Notes: a model not told the origin generated them from the letters alone. 64,000 nucleotides of DNA from Paracoccus aminophilus JCM 7686 (GCF_000444995.1 NC_022049.1:248001-312000), one strand, 5' to 3'. Positions 1 through 9,118 are shown, counted from the first letter of the stretch. Numbers and translations: made by a program.

Positions 1-90
1 GGATGTGGGGCCTAATCTTCTGCGCCCCCCTGCCGGATTTCGCCTTGCCCCGGCGCGAGGCAATGCGATCCCGCCCGAGATGCAAGCGAA

Positions 91-121
91 AGCGGGCCGG
101 CCCTGAGCCGGCCAGCCCGCT
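91..121 (-). terminator. Rho-independent-like terminator
   Basis: A GC-rich inverted repeat (AGCGGGC.GGCC pairing with GGCC.GCCCGCT around a 7-base loop, one mismatch) lies just past the stop codon of the minus-strand gene at 128-454. On the minus strand the stem is followed by a short T-run (CTTTCGCTT), so it probably ends that transcript. Confidence 0.6.
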
Positions 122-127
122 TTGGCC

Positions 128-454
128 TCAGGCCTCGTCCAGACCCTGCTCGCAGGCCAGAATCATCTCGGCGGTGAAGTTCACCATCTGCTCTTCCGCC
201 GCCGCCGCATCCTGCGACAGATCGAGCGCATAGGCCGCATCGACAATCGCGGTGATCATCTCGCTCAGATCCTGATCGTCGCTCTGATCGGCGAGCTTAC
301 GGGCCTCTGCCGTCGGCACCCCGCTCGCGCGCGCCTCGAACACCGCTGCGGTGATTTCGCCCACGCCTTGACAGGTCGGGTCCAGCTCTGTCTCGGCAAA
401 AGCCGCGCCAGAGCCAGCGAGCAAGAGCGCCGCTGCCGCCGAAAGAATCTTCAT
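128..454 (-). CDS. small secreted protein of unknown function
   Basis: This 108-residue protein starts with a clear Sec signal peptide (MKILSAAAALLLAGSGAAFA), so it should be exported to the periplasm. The mature part is acidic and helical in character, with Cys in the DPTCQG and ILACEQG segments that could form a disulfide. An in-frame ATG eight codons upstream exists, but a GAGGG Shine-Dalgarno sits in front of the chosen ATG, so I prefer this start. I do not recognise a family. It is a single gene with its own terminator, not obviously linked to its neighbours. Confidence 0.6.
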   Translation of the reverse strand: MKILSAAAALLLAGSGAAFAETELDPTCQGVGEITAAVFEARASGVPTAEARKLADQSDDQDLSEMITAIVDAAYALDLSQDAAAAEEQMVNFTAEMILACEQGLDEA

Positions 455-664
455 CCGCCATCCCTCATTTTTCGTCATACCGCGATGCCGCGGCAGCTCA
501 CGAAACCGTCATATAGCAGATAAGAAGCTGAAACCTATTGTTATTTCACGCCCATCAACAAAGGCGCTGGCCGGGACCGCGCCCGTTGTGCGAGCGGCGC
601 GGGGCCACAGTTGCGCGGGCCAGAGCGGGCAACTGCGCCCCGCCTCCAGCCAGCCCATGCCGCG

Positions 665-1429
665 TCAGTAAAACCCGCGCGCCTTCTCCTCCAGCGCCGC
701 GATCATGCTGCGATAGGGCGCGGGGCCAAGGCTGACGCGCCCGACGCCAAGCGCGGCCACCTCGCGCAGCCCCGCCGGATCATCCGGCATCATCACATTG
801 ACCGGCAGTGCCAGCGCCGTGCAGATCTCGGCGATCAGCGCGCGGTCGGTCAGACCCGGCACGAAAATGCCATCCGCGCCCGCCTCGGCATAGGCTTTGC
901 CGCGCGCGATCGCCTCATCGCGCAGCGCGGCGGGATCGGCCTCTGGCGCGGCTTTGAGAAAGACATCGGTGCGCGCATTCACAAAGGCCGGAACCCCCAA
1001 GGCATCGGCGGCCCGCCGCACCGCGCTGACCCGTGCGACCTGATCCGAGACACTGTGAAGGCCCGTGCCCGCGACGATCTGATCCTCGAAATTCAGCCCG
1101 ACGACGCCGAGTTCAAGCAGCCTGCGCACATTCTCGCCCACCGCTTGCGGATCTGCGGCATAGCCGCCCTCGAAATCCACCGTGACCGGCAGATCGACGC
1201 TGGCGACGATCCGCGCGGCGATCACCAGCGCCTCTTCCAGCGGCAGCGCCTGCCCGTCCTTATAGCCCTGCGCGCCCGCAACCGACCAACTGCCGGTCGC
1301 GATCGCCTTGGCGCCTGCCCGGGCAACCGCCGCCGCACTGCCCGCGTCCCAGATGTTGTAAAGGATCACCGGGTCGGAGGGTTTGTGCAGGCTGTGAAAC
1401 AGCTGCGCCTTGTCGCGATGTGAGCTCAT
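665..1429 (-). CDS. isocitrate lyase/PEP mutase family protein
   Basis: A 254-residue TIM-barrel protein of the isocitrate lyase/phosphoenolpyruvate mutase superfamily. Family hallmarks are ILYNIWDAGSA near the N-terminus, the metal-binding region VTVDFEGGY, the LNFEDQ strand, VNARTDVFL and the late GADGIFVPGL strand. It lacks the KKCGH catalytic loop of true isocitrate lyase, so it more likely cleaves or rearranges a small 2-hydroxy or 2-oxo acid (oxaloacetate hydrolase, 2-methylisocitrate lyase-like or a carboxyvinyl-phosphonate relative). The start was chosen at MSSHRDKAQ because AAAGGA lies nine bases upstream; the frame is open further upstream without supporting signals. It stands alone. 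Confidence 0.75.
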   Translation of the reverse strand: MSSHRDKAQLFHSLHKPSDPVILYNIWDAGSAAAVARAGAKAIATGSWSVAGAQGYKDGQALPLEEALVIAARIVASVDLPVTVDFEGGYAADPQAVGENVRRLLELGVVGLNFEDQIVAGTGLHSVSDQVARVSAVRRAADALGVPAFVNARTDVFLKAAPEADPAALRDEAIARGKAYAEAGADGIFVPGLTDRALIAEICTALALPVNVMMPDDPAGLREVAALGVGRVSLGPAPYRSMIAALEEKARGFY

Positions 1430-2082
1430 GTCATCGGTCCTTTCTGCGGGTTGGCGAGGTCTCGTTCGATCTTGGCATGCGCGCCCGCTGAAACGGAAGT
1501 CGGGCAGATCGAACGACATGACGCGAGTCTAGCCTGAACCGCGCGCCAATGCCGCCGATTTTCGGGCGCCTCTTCTTTTTTTGACGACCGGACGGGGGTG
1601 GAGCGGGGATGCGGCTGGTCTGGCGGCGGACCCGGCGACCGCGCCGCCCTAAGGAAATGTTCTGCTCTCCCCGCCGCACACAGGCAACCGGAAGGCGCGG
1701 CGGCGCGGACAGAAGGCGCGGCAAAGCCAAACCCGCCGCCACGCCCAAGCGCAAATGAAAGTTACTGCCTGTGCCGCCAAACCCGCCATTATATTCCCTT
1801 GATAATTTTATCTTAATTTGCGATGGCGGCAGCAGAGGGGCGCGCGAAGGCCGACCCGTATCTCTCACGCGGATCACAGCTATGGGCGTCACATCGACAG
1901 GCGACAGAGCGCAAATCTCACCGATGCTTGACCAAAGCGCGGCGCGCGCCGCGGCCTCGGTCAACCTTTTGTTCCGCTTGCCGCAACCCAGCGCGCTGCT
2001 GCCTTGGCTCGGGCGTTGGCTCGGTTGTCCGCGCCGATGACACGCCCACAGCGCATCCTGCAGCCCATCCTTCGGAGGTCAC
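1430..2082. other. intergenic region, no gene seen
   Basis: About 650 bases between the minus-strand PEP mutase-like gene and the plus-strand DUF218 gene. Only short, unconvincing open frames occur. A markedly AT-rich patch around 1785-1820 stands out from the GC-rich surroundings and could hold promoter elements for the downstream operon; I cannot assign -35/-10 boxes reliably. A GGAGG ribosome site at the right edge belongs to the next gene. Confidence 0.4.
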
Positions 2083-2646
2083 ATGGATCCCTATGAAAGC
2101 CGCCGCGCGATCAGCCGCTTCCTCTTCGTCAAAGACCCGCCCGAGCCGGTCGATCTGGCCTTTGTCTTCTGCAGCCCGACGATCAGCAGCCTCGCCCCGG
2201 CGCTCGCGCTTTACAAATCCGGCCTGACGCCGCGCCTGCTTATCACCGGGGCGGGCACGGCCGAGGACGGCTCGCCCGAATGGGCCTTTTATCGCGCCCA
2301 CGCGCAGGCCGCGGGCGTGGCCGAGGAGGCGCTGCTGATCGAGCCCACCGCCCGCCACACCGGCGAGAATGCGGCGCTCGGCGCGGCGCTGATCGAAACC
2401 ACGCTCGGCTGGGCGCAGGTCCGCAGCATGGCGGTCTGCGCCAAGCCCTTCCACATGCGCCGCGCCATCATGACCCTGCGCAAACATATTCCCGCCGAGG
2501 TGCGGCTGATCGCCCAGCCGCCCGAGGATCCGCGCGATCTTGCGGCCGAGAGCTGGTGGCAGAGCGCGCAGGGCCGCCAGCGCGTCCTGACCGAGCTGGG
2601 CAAGATCAGCGAATATGCGCTGAGGGGAGATCTCGGCGATGTCTGA
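2083..2646 (+). CDS. YdcF/DUF218-family protein
   Basis: A 187-residue DUF218 (YdcF/SanA/ElyC-like) domain protein. The family pattern is visible: a first strand followed by SPTISSLAPALALYKSG, the LLITG strand with a Gly turn, ARHTGENAALGA (the conserved T-x-E-N segment) and AVCAKPFHMRRAI, matching the usual 'pyHm.Ra' motif. Relatives act in envelope or peptidoglycan homeostasis, but their reaction is not established. There is no signal peptide, so it is probably cytoplasmic. A GGAGG site precedes the ATG. Its stop codon overlaps the start of the Mur-ligase/NRPS gene by eight bases, implying translational coupling and a shared process. Confidence 0.8.
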   Translation: MDPYESRRAISRFLFVKDPPEPVDLAFVFCSPTISSLAPALALYKSGLTPRLLITGAGTAEDGSPEWAFYRAHAQAAGVAEEALLIEPTARHTGENAALGAALIETTLGWAQVRSMAVCAKPFHMRRAIMTLRKHIPAEVRLIAQPPEDPRDLAAESWWQSAQGRQRVLTELGKISEYALRGDLGDV

Positions 2647-5600
2647 GCGCGCCAACCTCCATCTCATCGGCATCGGCGGCAGCGGGATGCTGCCTCTGGC
2701 GCTGTTGCTGAAAGAGGCGGGCCATCGGGTTACCGGCAGCGACAATCTCTGCCCGCCCGCGCGGCTGGCCGCGCTTGAGGCGCAGGGGATTGTGGCGGTC
2801 GCGGGCGCCGATCCGCGCCATATCCTCGCCGCCGATTGCGTGGTGGTCAGCCCCGCCATCCCCGAGACCCATGTCGAGCGCCGCGCCGCACGCCGCGCGG
2901 GCCTGGCGGTGAAGACCCGCGCCGAGGCTCTGGCCGAGCTGATCGCCGCGCGCCCGAGCATCTGCGTCGCGAGCAGCCACGGCAAATCGACGACCACGGC
3001 CATGCTGATCGAGATCCTGAGCGCGGCTGCCCGCAACGACGCCATGCTGAGGGGCATGGCGCGGACTGATGGGGCGCAGGCTGATGGGGCACAGACCGGC
3101 GGACCTCAGACCGGGGCGGCGGAAGGCGCGTTCGGCTATATGCTCGGGGCGTCGTTTCCCGGCTCGGGCAGCAGGCCCGCGCGGCCCTCTGCGCGGTGGG
3201 GCGCGCCGGATGCGCCTTTCGTGACCGAGGCCTGTGAGGCTCACGGCGCCTTGCCATTTTGGCGCCCGACCCATGCCATTCTGACCAATCTCGACGACGA
3301 TCACGCCGATCATTATGGCGGGCTTTCCGGGCTGCGGCAGGCCTTTGCGGGCTTTGTCGCGCGCCTGCCGCCCGAGGGGCAGCTCGTGGCCTGCGGCGAT
3401 GATCCGCATCTGCGCGAGATCCTGCGCGCGGCGGCGATGACCGGCGGCAGGCGGGCGCTCACCTATGGCTTTGGCGCGGCCAATGCGCTGCGCGCCCGCG
3501 AAGATAGGACCGGCCGCACCGACATCTTTCTCTACGGCACCCGGCTCGGCGCCTTGGCGCTGGCGATCCCGGGGCGGCACAATCTTTTGAACGCGCTGGC
3601 GGCGCTCGGGATGGCGCTGGGACTTGGCGTGGCCTTTCCGATTGCGGCCAATGCTCTGGCCGGATTTCACGGGATTGCGCGGCGTTTGCAACGCATCCCC
3701 GCGCCGAAAGCCCTGCGCCTCTTTGACGATTTCGCCCATCACCCAGCCGAAATCGCGGCCTCGCTTCGGGCGCTGAAGGACGGGGCTTGGCGGGACGGGA
3801 CGGCCCGCGCCGAGGCTGGGCCATCGCGGCTGATCGCGGTGCTTGAGCCGCAGCTTCACAGCCGCGTCGCCCAGATGGCGCAGCCTTTCGCGCGCGCCTT
3901 GGCCGCGGCTGATCAAAGCTATCTTCTGCCGGTCGCAGCCCTTGGCGAAACCGCGCCCCGCCGCGACGGCGCACCGCAGGACGGCGCCACCCAAGACGGC
4001 AATACCGCTTTGGCCGAGGCCTGCCGCGCCGAGGGGATCGCCTTTCGGCAGGTCGCCGACCGCGACCAGTTGTTGCGGCATCTGCGCCGCGATTTGCGCC
4101 GCGATTTCCGCCCCGGCGACACGCTGATCGTCATGGCCGGGGCGAGCGGCGCGGATCTGGCGCCTTGGCTCGCACGCGCCCTGTCGCGCCCGAGCAAAAC
4201 CAGCGCCGCACCCGCCCTTTTACTGGGCGCGCGCCGGGCCGCGCCGCCCGATCTGCTGGCGCTGGTGGCCGCCCATGCCGCGCGTGACCCCGCAGCGCCC
4301 GCCGTCGAAATGGGCACGCGCCGCCTGAGCTACGGCGATCTGATGAACCGGGTCGCGGATCTTGCGGCGGCGCTGCGGGCTGCGGGCATCCAGCCGGGCG
4401 AGAGCCTCGGCGTCTGCCTTGGCCGCTCTGTCGATCGCGTCACCGCCTTTCTGGGCGCACTGCGCCTTGGCGCGGTTTTCGTGCCGCTCGACCCCGCTTT
4501 GCCCGAAGAGCGGCTGCGCCTCATGCTGGAAACCGCGGGCGTGCGCCGGGTCGTCGTCAATGCCGCAAGCCCGGCCTTGCCCGAGATGGGCCTTGGCTTC
4601 ATCAATTGCGGGTTGCTGCCCGAGCGCGCGCCGGGTGCTACCGCGCATCTGCTCCCCATCGAGCCTCACGTCGAGCCCCCCATCGAATCTCCCGCGCAGG
4701 CGCTCGCCTATATGATCTTCACCTCGGGCACGACCGGGCGGCCAAAGGCGGTCGAGATCTCGCGCGCGGCTTTGGCCCATTACGCCACCGCCGCCGCGCG
4801 CCATTTCGAGATCACCCCGGCGGCGCGGGTCTCGCAGCTTTCTGGCTTCGGCTTTGACGTTTCGCTCGGCGATATGGCGATGGCTTTGGCGGCGGGGGCC
4901 ACGCTGGTCTATCCGACGGATGTGCTGGCCCTGCCCGGCCCGCCGCTTGGCCGCTTCATCTCCGAGGCGCGGCTGACCCATCTGTCGCTGACCCCCTCGG
5001 CGCTGTCGGCCATCCCGCCGATCACAGCGCCCGCGCTCAGCCATGTCATCACCGCAGGCGAGGCCTGCCCGCCTGCTTTGGTCGCGCGTTGGGGCGCGGG
5101 TCGCCGCTTCATCAACGCCTATGGCCCGACCGAAGCGACGGTCGAGGCGCTCTTTGCCGATTGCACCCCCGGCGCGCCGATCACCATTGGCCAGCCCATC
5201 GACAATATGGGCGCCTGCGTGATGGATGCGACCCTTGCGCCGCTGCCAGCCGGTGCACCGGGCGAGCTGTGTCTTTTCGGCCCGGGCCTTGCCCTCGGCT
5301 ATCGCGACCAGCCCGAGCTGACCGCCGCGCGTTTCCCGACCGTCGATCTGCCGGGTCTCGGCCCGACCCGGATCTATCGCAGCGGCGACCGCGTGGTCTT
5401 GGGGCCGGATGGTCGGGTGGTCTATCTTGGCCGCATCGACAACCAGTTGAAATTCAAGGGATACCGCATCGAGGCGGGCGAGATCGAGGCGGCGCTGTGC
5501 GATCTGCCCGGCATCGCCGAGGCCGTGGTCTCGCTCTTCAAGGCGCCGCAGATGCCCGACCGGCTGATCGCCCATCTCGTGGCCGCGCCCGGCGCCCCTG

Positions 5601-6742
5601 CGCCCGATCCAGCCGATCTGCGCGCGCGGCTGTCGCTGCGACTGCCCGCCTATATGGTGCCCTCAGTCTTCCTGCCGGTGCCTGAAATCGCGCGCAACGC
5701 CAATGGCAAGCGCGACCGGGGCGCGCTGCCCGTGCCGCCGCAACTGAGCGAACCGGCCCCCCCGCGCCGCATCGGCACGCGGACCGAGGCGCGGATCATG
5801 ACGCTGATCGACGCGCTCTTCGGGGCTGGTCTCGTCACCGGCACCCGCGACAGCCTGCACGACATCGGGCTCGATTCCCTTGCCATGGCGAACCTGCTCT
5901 TTGCGATCGAGGAGCGTTTCGCGGTTACGCTGGACGCCAGTTTCGAGGCCGGCCTCGACACGGTCGAGATGCTGGCGCTGATGGTCGATGCGCAGGCCAA
6001 GGCCGCGCCCGAAGCGGCAGCGCCCGGGCTGGAGGATCGGCTGATCGCCCGGATCATGCCCTATCTCGCCGCTTGGCCCGGCGAGGCTTTCGGCCCGCGC
6101 GGGCTGGTGCGCAGCCTGAGCGCCAATCCGATGCGCAAGACGCTTTTCTGGTGCTTTCAAGGCGGGCACGAGCTTGCGCATCTGAGCGCGAGCCTTGGTG
6201 AGGCGCTTTCGCTTTACGGTCTGCGCTCGGGCCATCTGGCGATTGACTACAGCGGCGAAAACCTCGCCACACTCGGCCGTATTTACGCCGATGAGATCGC
6301 CGCGCTCGCGCCTTCGGGGCCGCTTTACCTTGGCGGGAATTGTCAGGGCGGGCTGGTCATGCGCGAGACCGCGCTCGAGCTTATGCGGCGCGGGCGCGAG
6401 ATCGCGCTGACCGTGCTGATGGAGCAGGGCCGCTTCCTGCATTACCCGGGCGCGACGCTCTTGCTCTTCGGCGCGCAGAGCTATCTCAACCCCTATGCCC
6501 AGCTTGAGGCGCCCGATCAGCTGTTCCGCACCGCCTATCCCGGCGGCCATCAGGTCGAGATCCTGCCCGGCGCGCATGGCCGCTATTTCACGCCGCAGCA
6601 TGTCGATGCGCTGGCAGCGGTGCTGCAGCGTCAGATCGCGCGGCATCCGGGTCACGCCGAGGTGGACGGGGCTGAGCCGGGTAGCAGCGCGGACTGCGGA
6701 ACAGTCCAACCCGAGCGCCTGCTTCGTCTGGAGCCAGTCTGA
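2639..6742 (+). CDS. Mur ligase-NRPS fusion (Mur ligase / adenylation / carrier / thioesterase)
   Basis: One 1,367-residue chain with two unrelated halves. Residues about 1-510 form a MurC/Mpl-type ligase: Rossmann start HLIGIGGSGM, ATP loop ASSHGKSTTT near 115, TNLDDDHADHYGG, and the C-domain DDFAHHPAEI, which resembles Mpl (recycling ligase) slightly more than MurC. Residues about 535-1030 are an amino-acid adenylation domain with IFTSGTTGRPKAVE, FGFDVSLGD (the Asp that contacts an alpha-amino group), NAYGPTEATVE, YRSGDRV and the NGKRDR lysine. A carrier domain (HDIGLDSLAM, Ser near 1080) follows. The last 200 residues are a thioesterase fold with GGNCQGG at the nucleophile elbow, so Cys replaces the usual Ser. 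No condensation domain is present. It likely loads an amino acid and joins it to a UDP-muramyl-type or related acceptor; this is inference. Confidence 0.85.
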   Translation: MSERANLHLIGIGGSGMLPLALLLKEAGHRVTGSDNLCPPARLAALEAQGIVAVAGADPRHILAADCVVVSPAIPETHVERRAARRAGLAVKTRAEALAELIAARPSICVASSHGKSTTTAMLIEILSAAARNDAMLRGMARTDGAQADGAQTGGPQTGAAEGAFGYMLGASFPGSGSRPARPSARWGAPDAPFVTEACEAHGALPFWRPTHAILTNLDDDHADHYGGLSGLRQAFAGFVARLPPEGQLVACGDDPHLREILRAAAMTGGRRALTYGFGAANALRAREDRTGRTDIFLYGTRLGALALAIPGRHNLLNALAALGMALGLGVAFPIAANALAGFHGIARRLQRIPAPKALRLFDDFAHHPAEIAASLRALKDGAWRDGTARAEAGPSRLIAVLEPQLHSRVAQMAQPFARALAAADQSYLLPVAALGETAPRRDGAPQDGATQDGNTALAEACRAEGIAFRQVADRDQLLRHLRRDLRRDFRPGDTLIVMAGASGADLAPWLARALSRPSKTSAAPALLLGARRAAPPDLLALVAAHAARDPAAPAVEMGTRRLSYGDLMNRVADLAAALRAAGIQPGESLGVCLGRSVDRVTAFLGALRLGAVFVPLDPALPEERLRLMLETAGVRRVVVNAASPALPEMGLGFINCGLLPERAPGATAHLLPIEPHVEPPIESPAQALAYMIFTSGTTGRPKAVEISRAALAHYATAAARHFEITPAARVSQLSGFGFDVSLGDMAMALAAGATLVYPTDVLALPGPPLGRFISEARLTHLSLTPSALSAIPPITAPALSHVITAGEACPPALVARWGAGRRFINAYGPTEATVEALFADCTPGAPITIGQPIDNMGACVMDATLAPLPAGAPGELCLFGPGLALGYRDQPELTAARFPTVDLPGLGPTRIYRSGDRVVLGPDGRVVYLGRIDNQLKFKGYRIEAGEIEAALCDLPGIAEAVVSLFKAPQMPDRLIAHLVAAPGAPAPDPADLRARLSLRLPAYMVPSVFLPVPEIARNANGKRDRGALPVPPQLSEPAPPRRIGTRTEARIMTLIDALFGAGLVTGTRDSLHDIGLDSLAMANLLFAIEERFAVTLDASFEAGLDTVEMLALMVDAQAKAAPEAAAPGLEDRLIARIMPYLAAWPGEAFGPRGLVRSLSANPMRKTLFWCFQGGHELAHLSASLGEALSLYGLRSGHLAIDYSGENLATLGRIYADEIAALAPSGPLYLGGNCQGGLVMRETALELMRRGREIALTVLMEQGRFLHYPGATLLLFGAQSYLNPYAQLEAPDQLFRTAYPGGHQVEILPGAHGRYFTPQHVDALAAVLQRQIARHPGHAEVDGAEPGSSADCGTVQPERLLRLEPV
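3065..3109 (+). repeat. in-frame 15-bp tandem repeat in the Mur domain
   Basis: Three 15-base units encode the pentapeptides TDGAQ, ADGAQ and TGGPQ inside the Mur-ligase part of the fusion gene. A second set at 3965-4000 encodes DGAPQ, DGATQ and DGN. All units keep the reading frame. Both sit in positions expected to be surface loops of the ligase. Confidence 0.7.
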
Positions 6743-6743
6743 C

Positions 6744-7973
6744 ATGGCCCGCCTGTTCCGGCTGGTCGAAACCCTGCGCAAAGCCGCCCGCCAAACCCGA
6801 CAAGACCCGCGCGTGGCGCTGCAACGCGGGCGGCGCGCGCTCAAGGCCGGGCTTGGCATGGCGCGCGGCATGACCGCTTATCCCGCCGCATGGTTTGGCC
6901 TCTTGCGGCCGCGCGACGCTTTGGCTCAAGCCGTCTCGGAACTGCTGATCGTCGGCTTTTACGGCGCGAATGCGCGCTCGGCCTCGGCGCGGCTTCTGGC
7001 GCGTCAGGTCGCGCGCGGCCAGCTTGGCGCGGTGTTTTTCGTCACGCAAAATATCGGCACACGCGCGGAATTGCAGGGCCTGCTTGGGCTTTTCCGCGCG
7101 AATGGCGCGGCGCCGCTGATCGCGGTCGATCAAGAGGGCGGCGTGGTTCAGCGCATCACCCCGGCGCATGGCGCGGCCCGCCTGCCCGCCGCGCTGACCC
7201 TCGCCGCGACCCTGACCCCCGAGGCCGCGCGCGACCTTTATGCCCAAGCCGGTGCCGAGCTGGCCGCGCTTGGCTTTACCGTCAATCTTGGCCCGGTGCT
7301 CGATGTCCACGAGCCCGACAATCCCGCGATCGGGCGCCCCAAACGCGCCTATGGCAGCGATCCCGCCGAGATCGCGCGCTTTGCCGAGGCCTTCACGGCG
7401 GGTTTTGCCAGCGCGGGCATTCTCTGCGCCGCGAAGCACTTCCCCGGCCAGGGCCGCGCGCGCGACGACAGCCATTATGGGGTCGCCGATATTTCCGCGC
7501 GCTGGTCTGAGGCCGAGCTTGCCCCCTATGCCCGGCTGTTCGCCTCGCCCCATCCGCCCGAGATGGTGATGATGGGCCATCTGCGCCATGACGGTCTGGC
7601 CCCGGACGGGCGGCCCGCGACGGTCTCGCCCGAGATCGTGACCGGGCTTTTGCGCGAGAAACTGGGCTTTACCGGCGTCATTCTGACCGATGATGTCGAT
7701 ATGGATGCGGTCAGCCATCTGATGAGCCGGGAAGAGGCGGTGGTGCAAGCGCTGGCCGCCGGCAACGACCTGATCATGGTCAAGAACCTCTTTCGTTACG
7801 ACCCTTTGCTGCCCGAACATGCGGTGCGCTGGGTGCGCCGGGCGATTGCGCGCGGGGTCCTGAGCGAGGCGCAGATCCTCGCCTCGGCCGCTCGGGTGCG
7901 CGCGCTGCGGGCGCGGCTGCGGGGCGGTCCCGAAGACCCGCCGCCCGAGCGCGCCCCTGATAACCGGCCCTGA
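6744..7973 (+). CDS. glycoside hydrolase family 3 protein, NagZ-like
   Basis: A 409-residue GH3 catalytic domain resembling beta-N-acetylhexosaminidase NagZ, which removes GlcNAc from muropeptides. Motifs in order are LIAVDQEGG, VNLGPVLDV, the KHFPGQG loop (NagZ usually has KHFPGHG), RDDSHYGV with the Asp-His general acid/base pair, and ILTDDVDMDAV, where the first Asp of DVDM aligns with the nucleophile. An N-terminal basic stretch of about 45 residues precedes the barrel and no signal peptide is seen. It starts one base after the Mur/NRPS stop, so the two are co-translated. The pairing with a Mur ligase suggests a cell-wall fragment as substrate. The His-to-Gln change may alter specificity. 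Confidence 0.8.
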   Translation: MARLFRLVETLRKAARQTRQDPRVALQRGRRALKAGLGMARGMTAYPAAWFGLLRPRDALAQAVSELLIVGFYGANARSASARLLARQVARGQLGAVFFVTQNIGTRAELQGLLGLFRANGAAPLIAVDQEGGVVQRITPAHGAARLPAALTLAATLTPEAARDLYAQAGAELAALGFTVNLGPVLDVHEPDNPAIGRPKRAYGSDPAEIARFAEAFTAGFASAGILCAAKHFPGQGRARDDSHYGVADISARWSEAELAPYARLFASPHPPEMVMMGHLRHDGLAPDGRPATVSPEIVTGLLREKLGFTGVILTDDVDMDAVSHLMSREEAVVQALAAGNDLIMVKNLFRYDPLLPEHAVRWVRRAIARGVLSEAQILASAARVRALRARLRGGPEDPPPERAPDNRP

Positions 7974-7998
7974 GCGCGCGCCCTGAAAGGCCCCCGCC

Positions 7999-8105
7999 TC
8001 AAGCCCTCACGCGCAGCACGATCTTGCCGAAATGCGCGCCGCTTTGCAGGTGATCAATCGCGGCGCCCGCCTCTGCAAAGGCAAAGCCGCTGTCGATGAC
8101 CCCTG
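7999..8105 (-). pseudogene. C-terminal remnant of zinc-type quinone oxidoreductase
   Basis: The last 33 codons read VIDSGFAFAEAGAAIDHL then QSGAHFGKIVLRVRA and stop, the standard ending of medium-chain alcohol dehydrogenase/quinone oxidoreductase proteins (AxxHLxSGxHFGKIVL). Upstream, homology stops abruptly at about 8105, exactly where IS30-like coding sequence starts on the other strand. The rest of the gene is missing, so this is a dead fragment left by insertion and deletion. Confidence 0.7.
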
Positions 8106-8414
8106 CCCCAAGATACCCGCCAGAGCCTGACCTTCGATCGCGGGCTGGCGTTCGTGTCCTGGCGCGAACTGAAGCGCGGGCTTGGCGCGCAGGCCTTGCT
8201 CTGCGATCCGCAGGGAGGCTGGCAGAAGCCGAGGGTCGCGAACGCCAATCGGAGGATCCGGCGCTGTTTGCCACGCGACACCATCCTCCTGAAGATGCGA
8301 CCACGTGACCTGACCGAACTTGCTCGCAAAATAAACGCAAGCCCCCGCAACTGCCTCGACTTCCGAACGCCCGCCGAGGTGTTCGGGGAGCAAGTGGCGA
8401 GGGGCGCAGCATAG
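8106..8414 (+). pseudogene. IS30-family transposase fragment (C-terminal)
   Basis: About 100 codons match the end of IS30-type transposases: SLTFDRGLAF (where intact copies keep an acidic residue near here), ALLCDPQGGWQKPRVANANR in place of the usual CDPHSPWQKGSVENANG, RRCLPRDT, LARKINASPRNCLDFRTPAEVF. The catalytic Glu of the ENANG motif is Ala here and the N-terminal two thirds are absent. It abuts the truncated oxidoreductase at 8105. Non-functional remnant. Confidence 0.7.
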
Positions 8415-8483
8415 GGATAAGGTCCGCTTTGCGGGACGAAGCGGTCGTTTGCACGTGTGGCGACGTGCGCTTTGTTGCGGGCC

Positions 8484-9047
8484 TCAACGAGCTGTCACCT
8501 CGGGAAGAACCTTGCCGAGCGCTGTTTTGAACTTGCCAGCCTCGGGGTCCCGCATCGCACGAGTCACCCAGCTTTCAAATGAAAGCTTTGAACTGTTTTT
8601 TAGATGCTTCGCCCCCAATGCTAGTAGGGCCTTGTTGTCGAAGTTGGCCAACAGAGCGGGCAGGTCGCCTTTAGTAACGGCTTCCTCGATCCTTTCGCGG
8701 GCTTCTTTAGCAACGCTCGCGACATCAAGAGCCGCGGTCCGTTCAGCATATATCGTAGCTAAGTCTGCTGAGTTTTCAGCATCCTTCAAATCTATCTTTT
8801 TCAGTGTTCTATCAATCCGGCGACGACAGTAGCGCAGCACGACCTCCTCAATTGACCCAGGTCTGCTGACTTCTGATAGCACCTCTAAAGTTAGTGTTTT
8901 CAACTTGGCTCGCAGTTCTTCCCCATCATATTTCTCTTCCTGCAAAATTGCGGCGGCAATATCCGGGAGCAAAAACAGGTTCTCAATCTCCGACACAGGC
9001 AGCACCGCTACTCCAAGGGAGGAAAGCTGCTTCTTCTCGTCGTCGTT
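8484..9047 (-). pseudogene. 5'-truncated DUF4435-like protein
   Basis: The frame runs open from the left edge of the IS3 element to a stop at 8484, giving about 187 residues with no credible start of its own. Near its beginning it has DDEKKQLSSLG, AVLPVSEIENLFLLP, resembling the 'LPxxxIENxLL' element in the second half of DUF4435/TOPRIM-type proteins often found with AAA ATPases in defence loci. The rest is helical and charged. Base composition is clearly lower in GC than the flanks, pointing to foreign origin. The IS3 insertion removed its N-terminal half. The family assignment is tentative; truncation is well supported. Confidence 0.5.
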
Positions 9048-9118
9048 GGGTAATCCTCCCCATGGTTAAGGGGCTGCATAAGTAGAATTTTCTCGTAGCG
9101 TGAGCTGAGGAGATTCGA

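Noticed and set aside
4220..5575. A 451-codon minus-strand frame opposite the adenylation domain
   Set aside because: Arg/Gly/Ala-rich composition without motifs; it mirrors the codon pattern of the Mur/NRPS gene.
8096..8414. A complete IS30 element
   Set aside because: Only the C-terminal third of the transposase remains, the catalytic Glu is replaced and no terminal repeats are seen.
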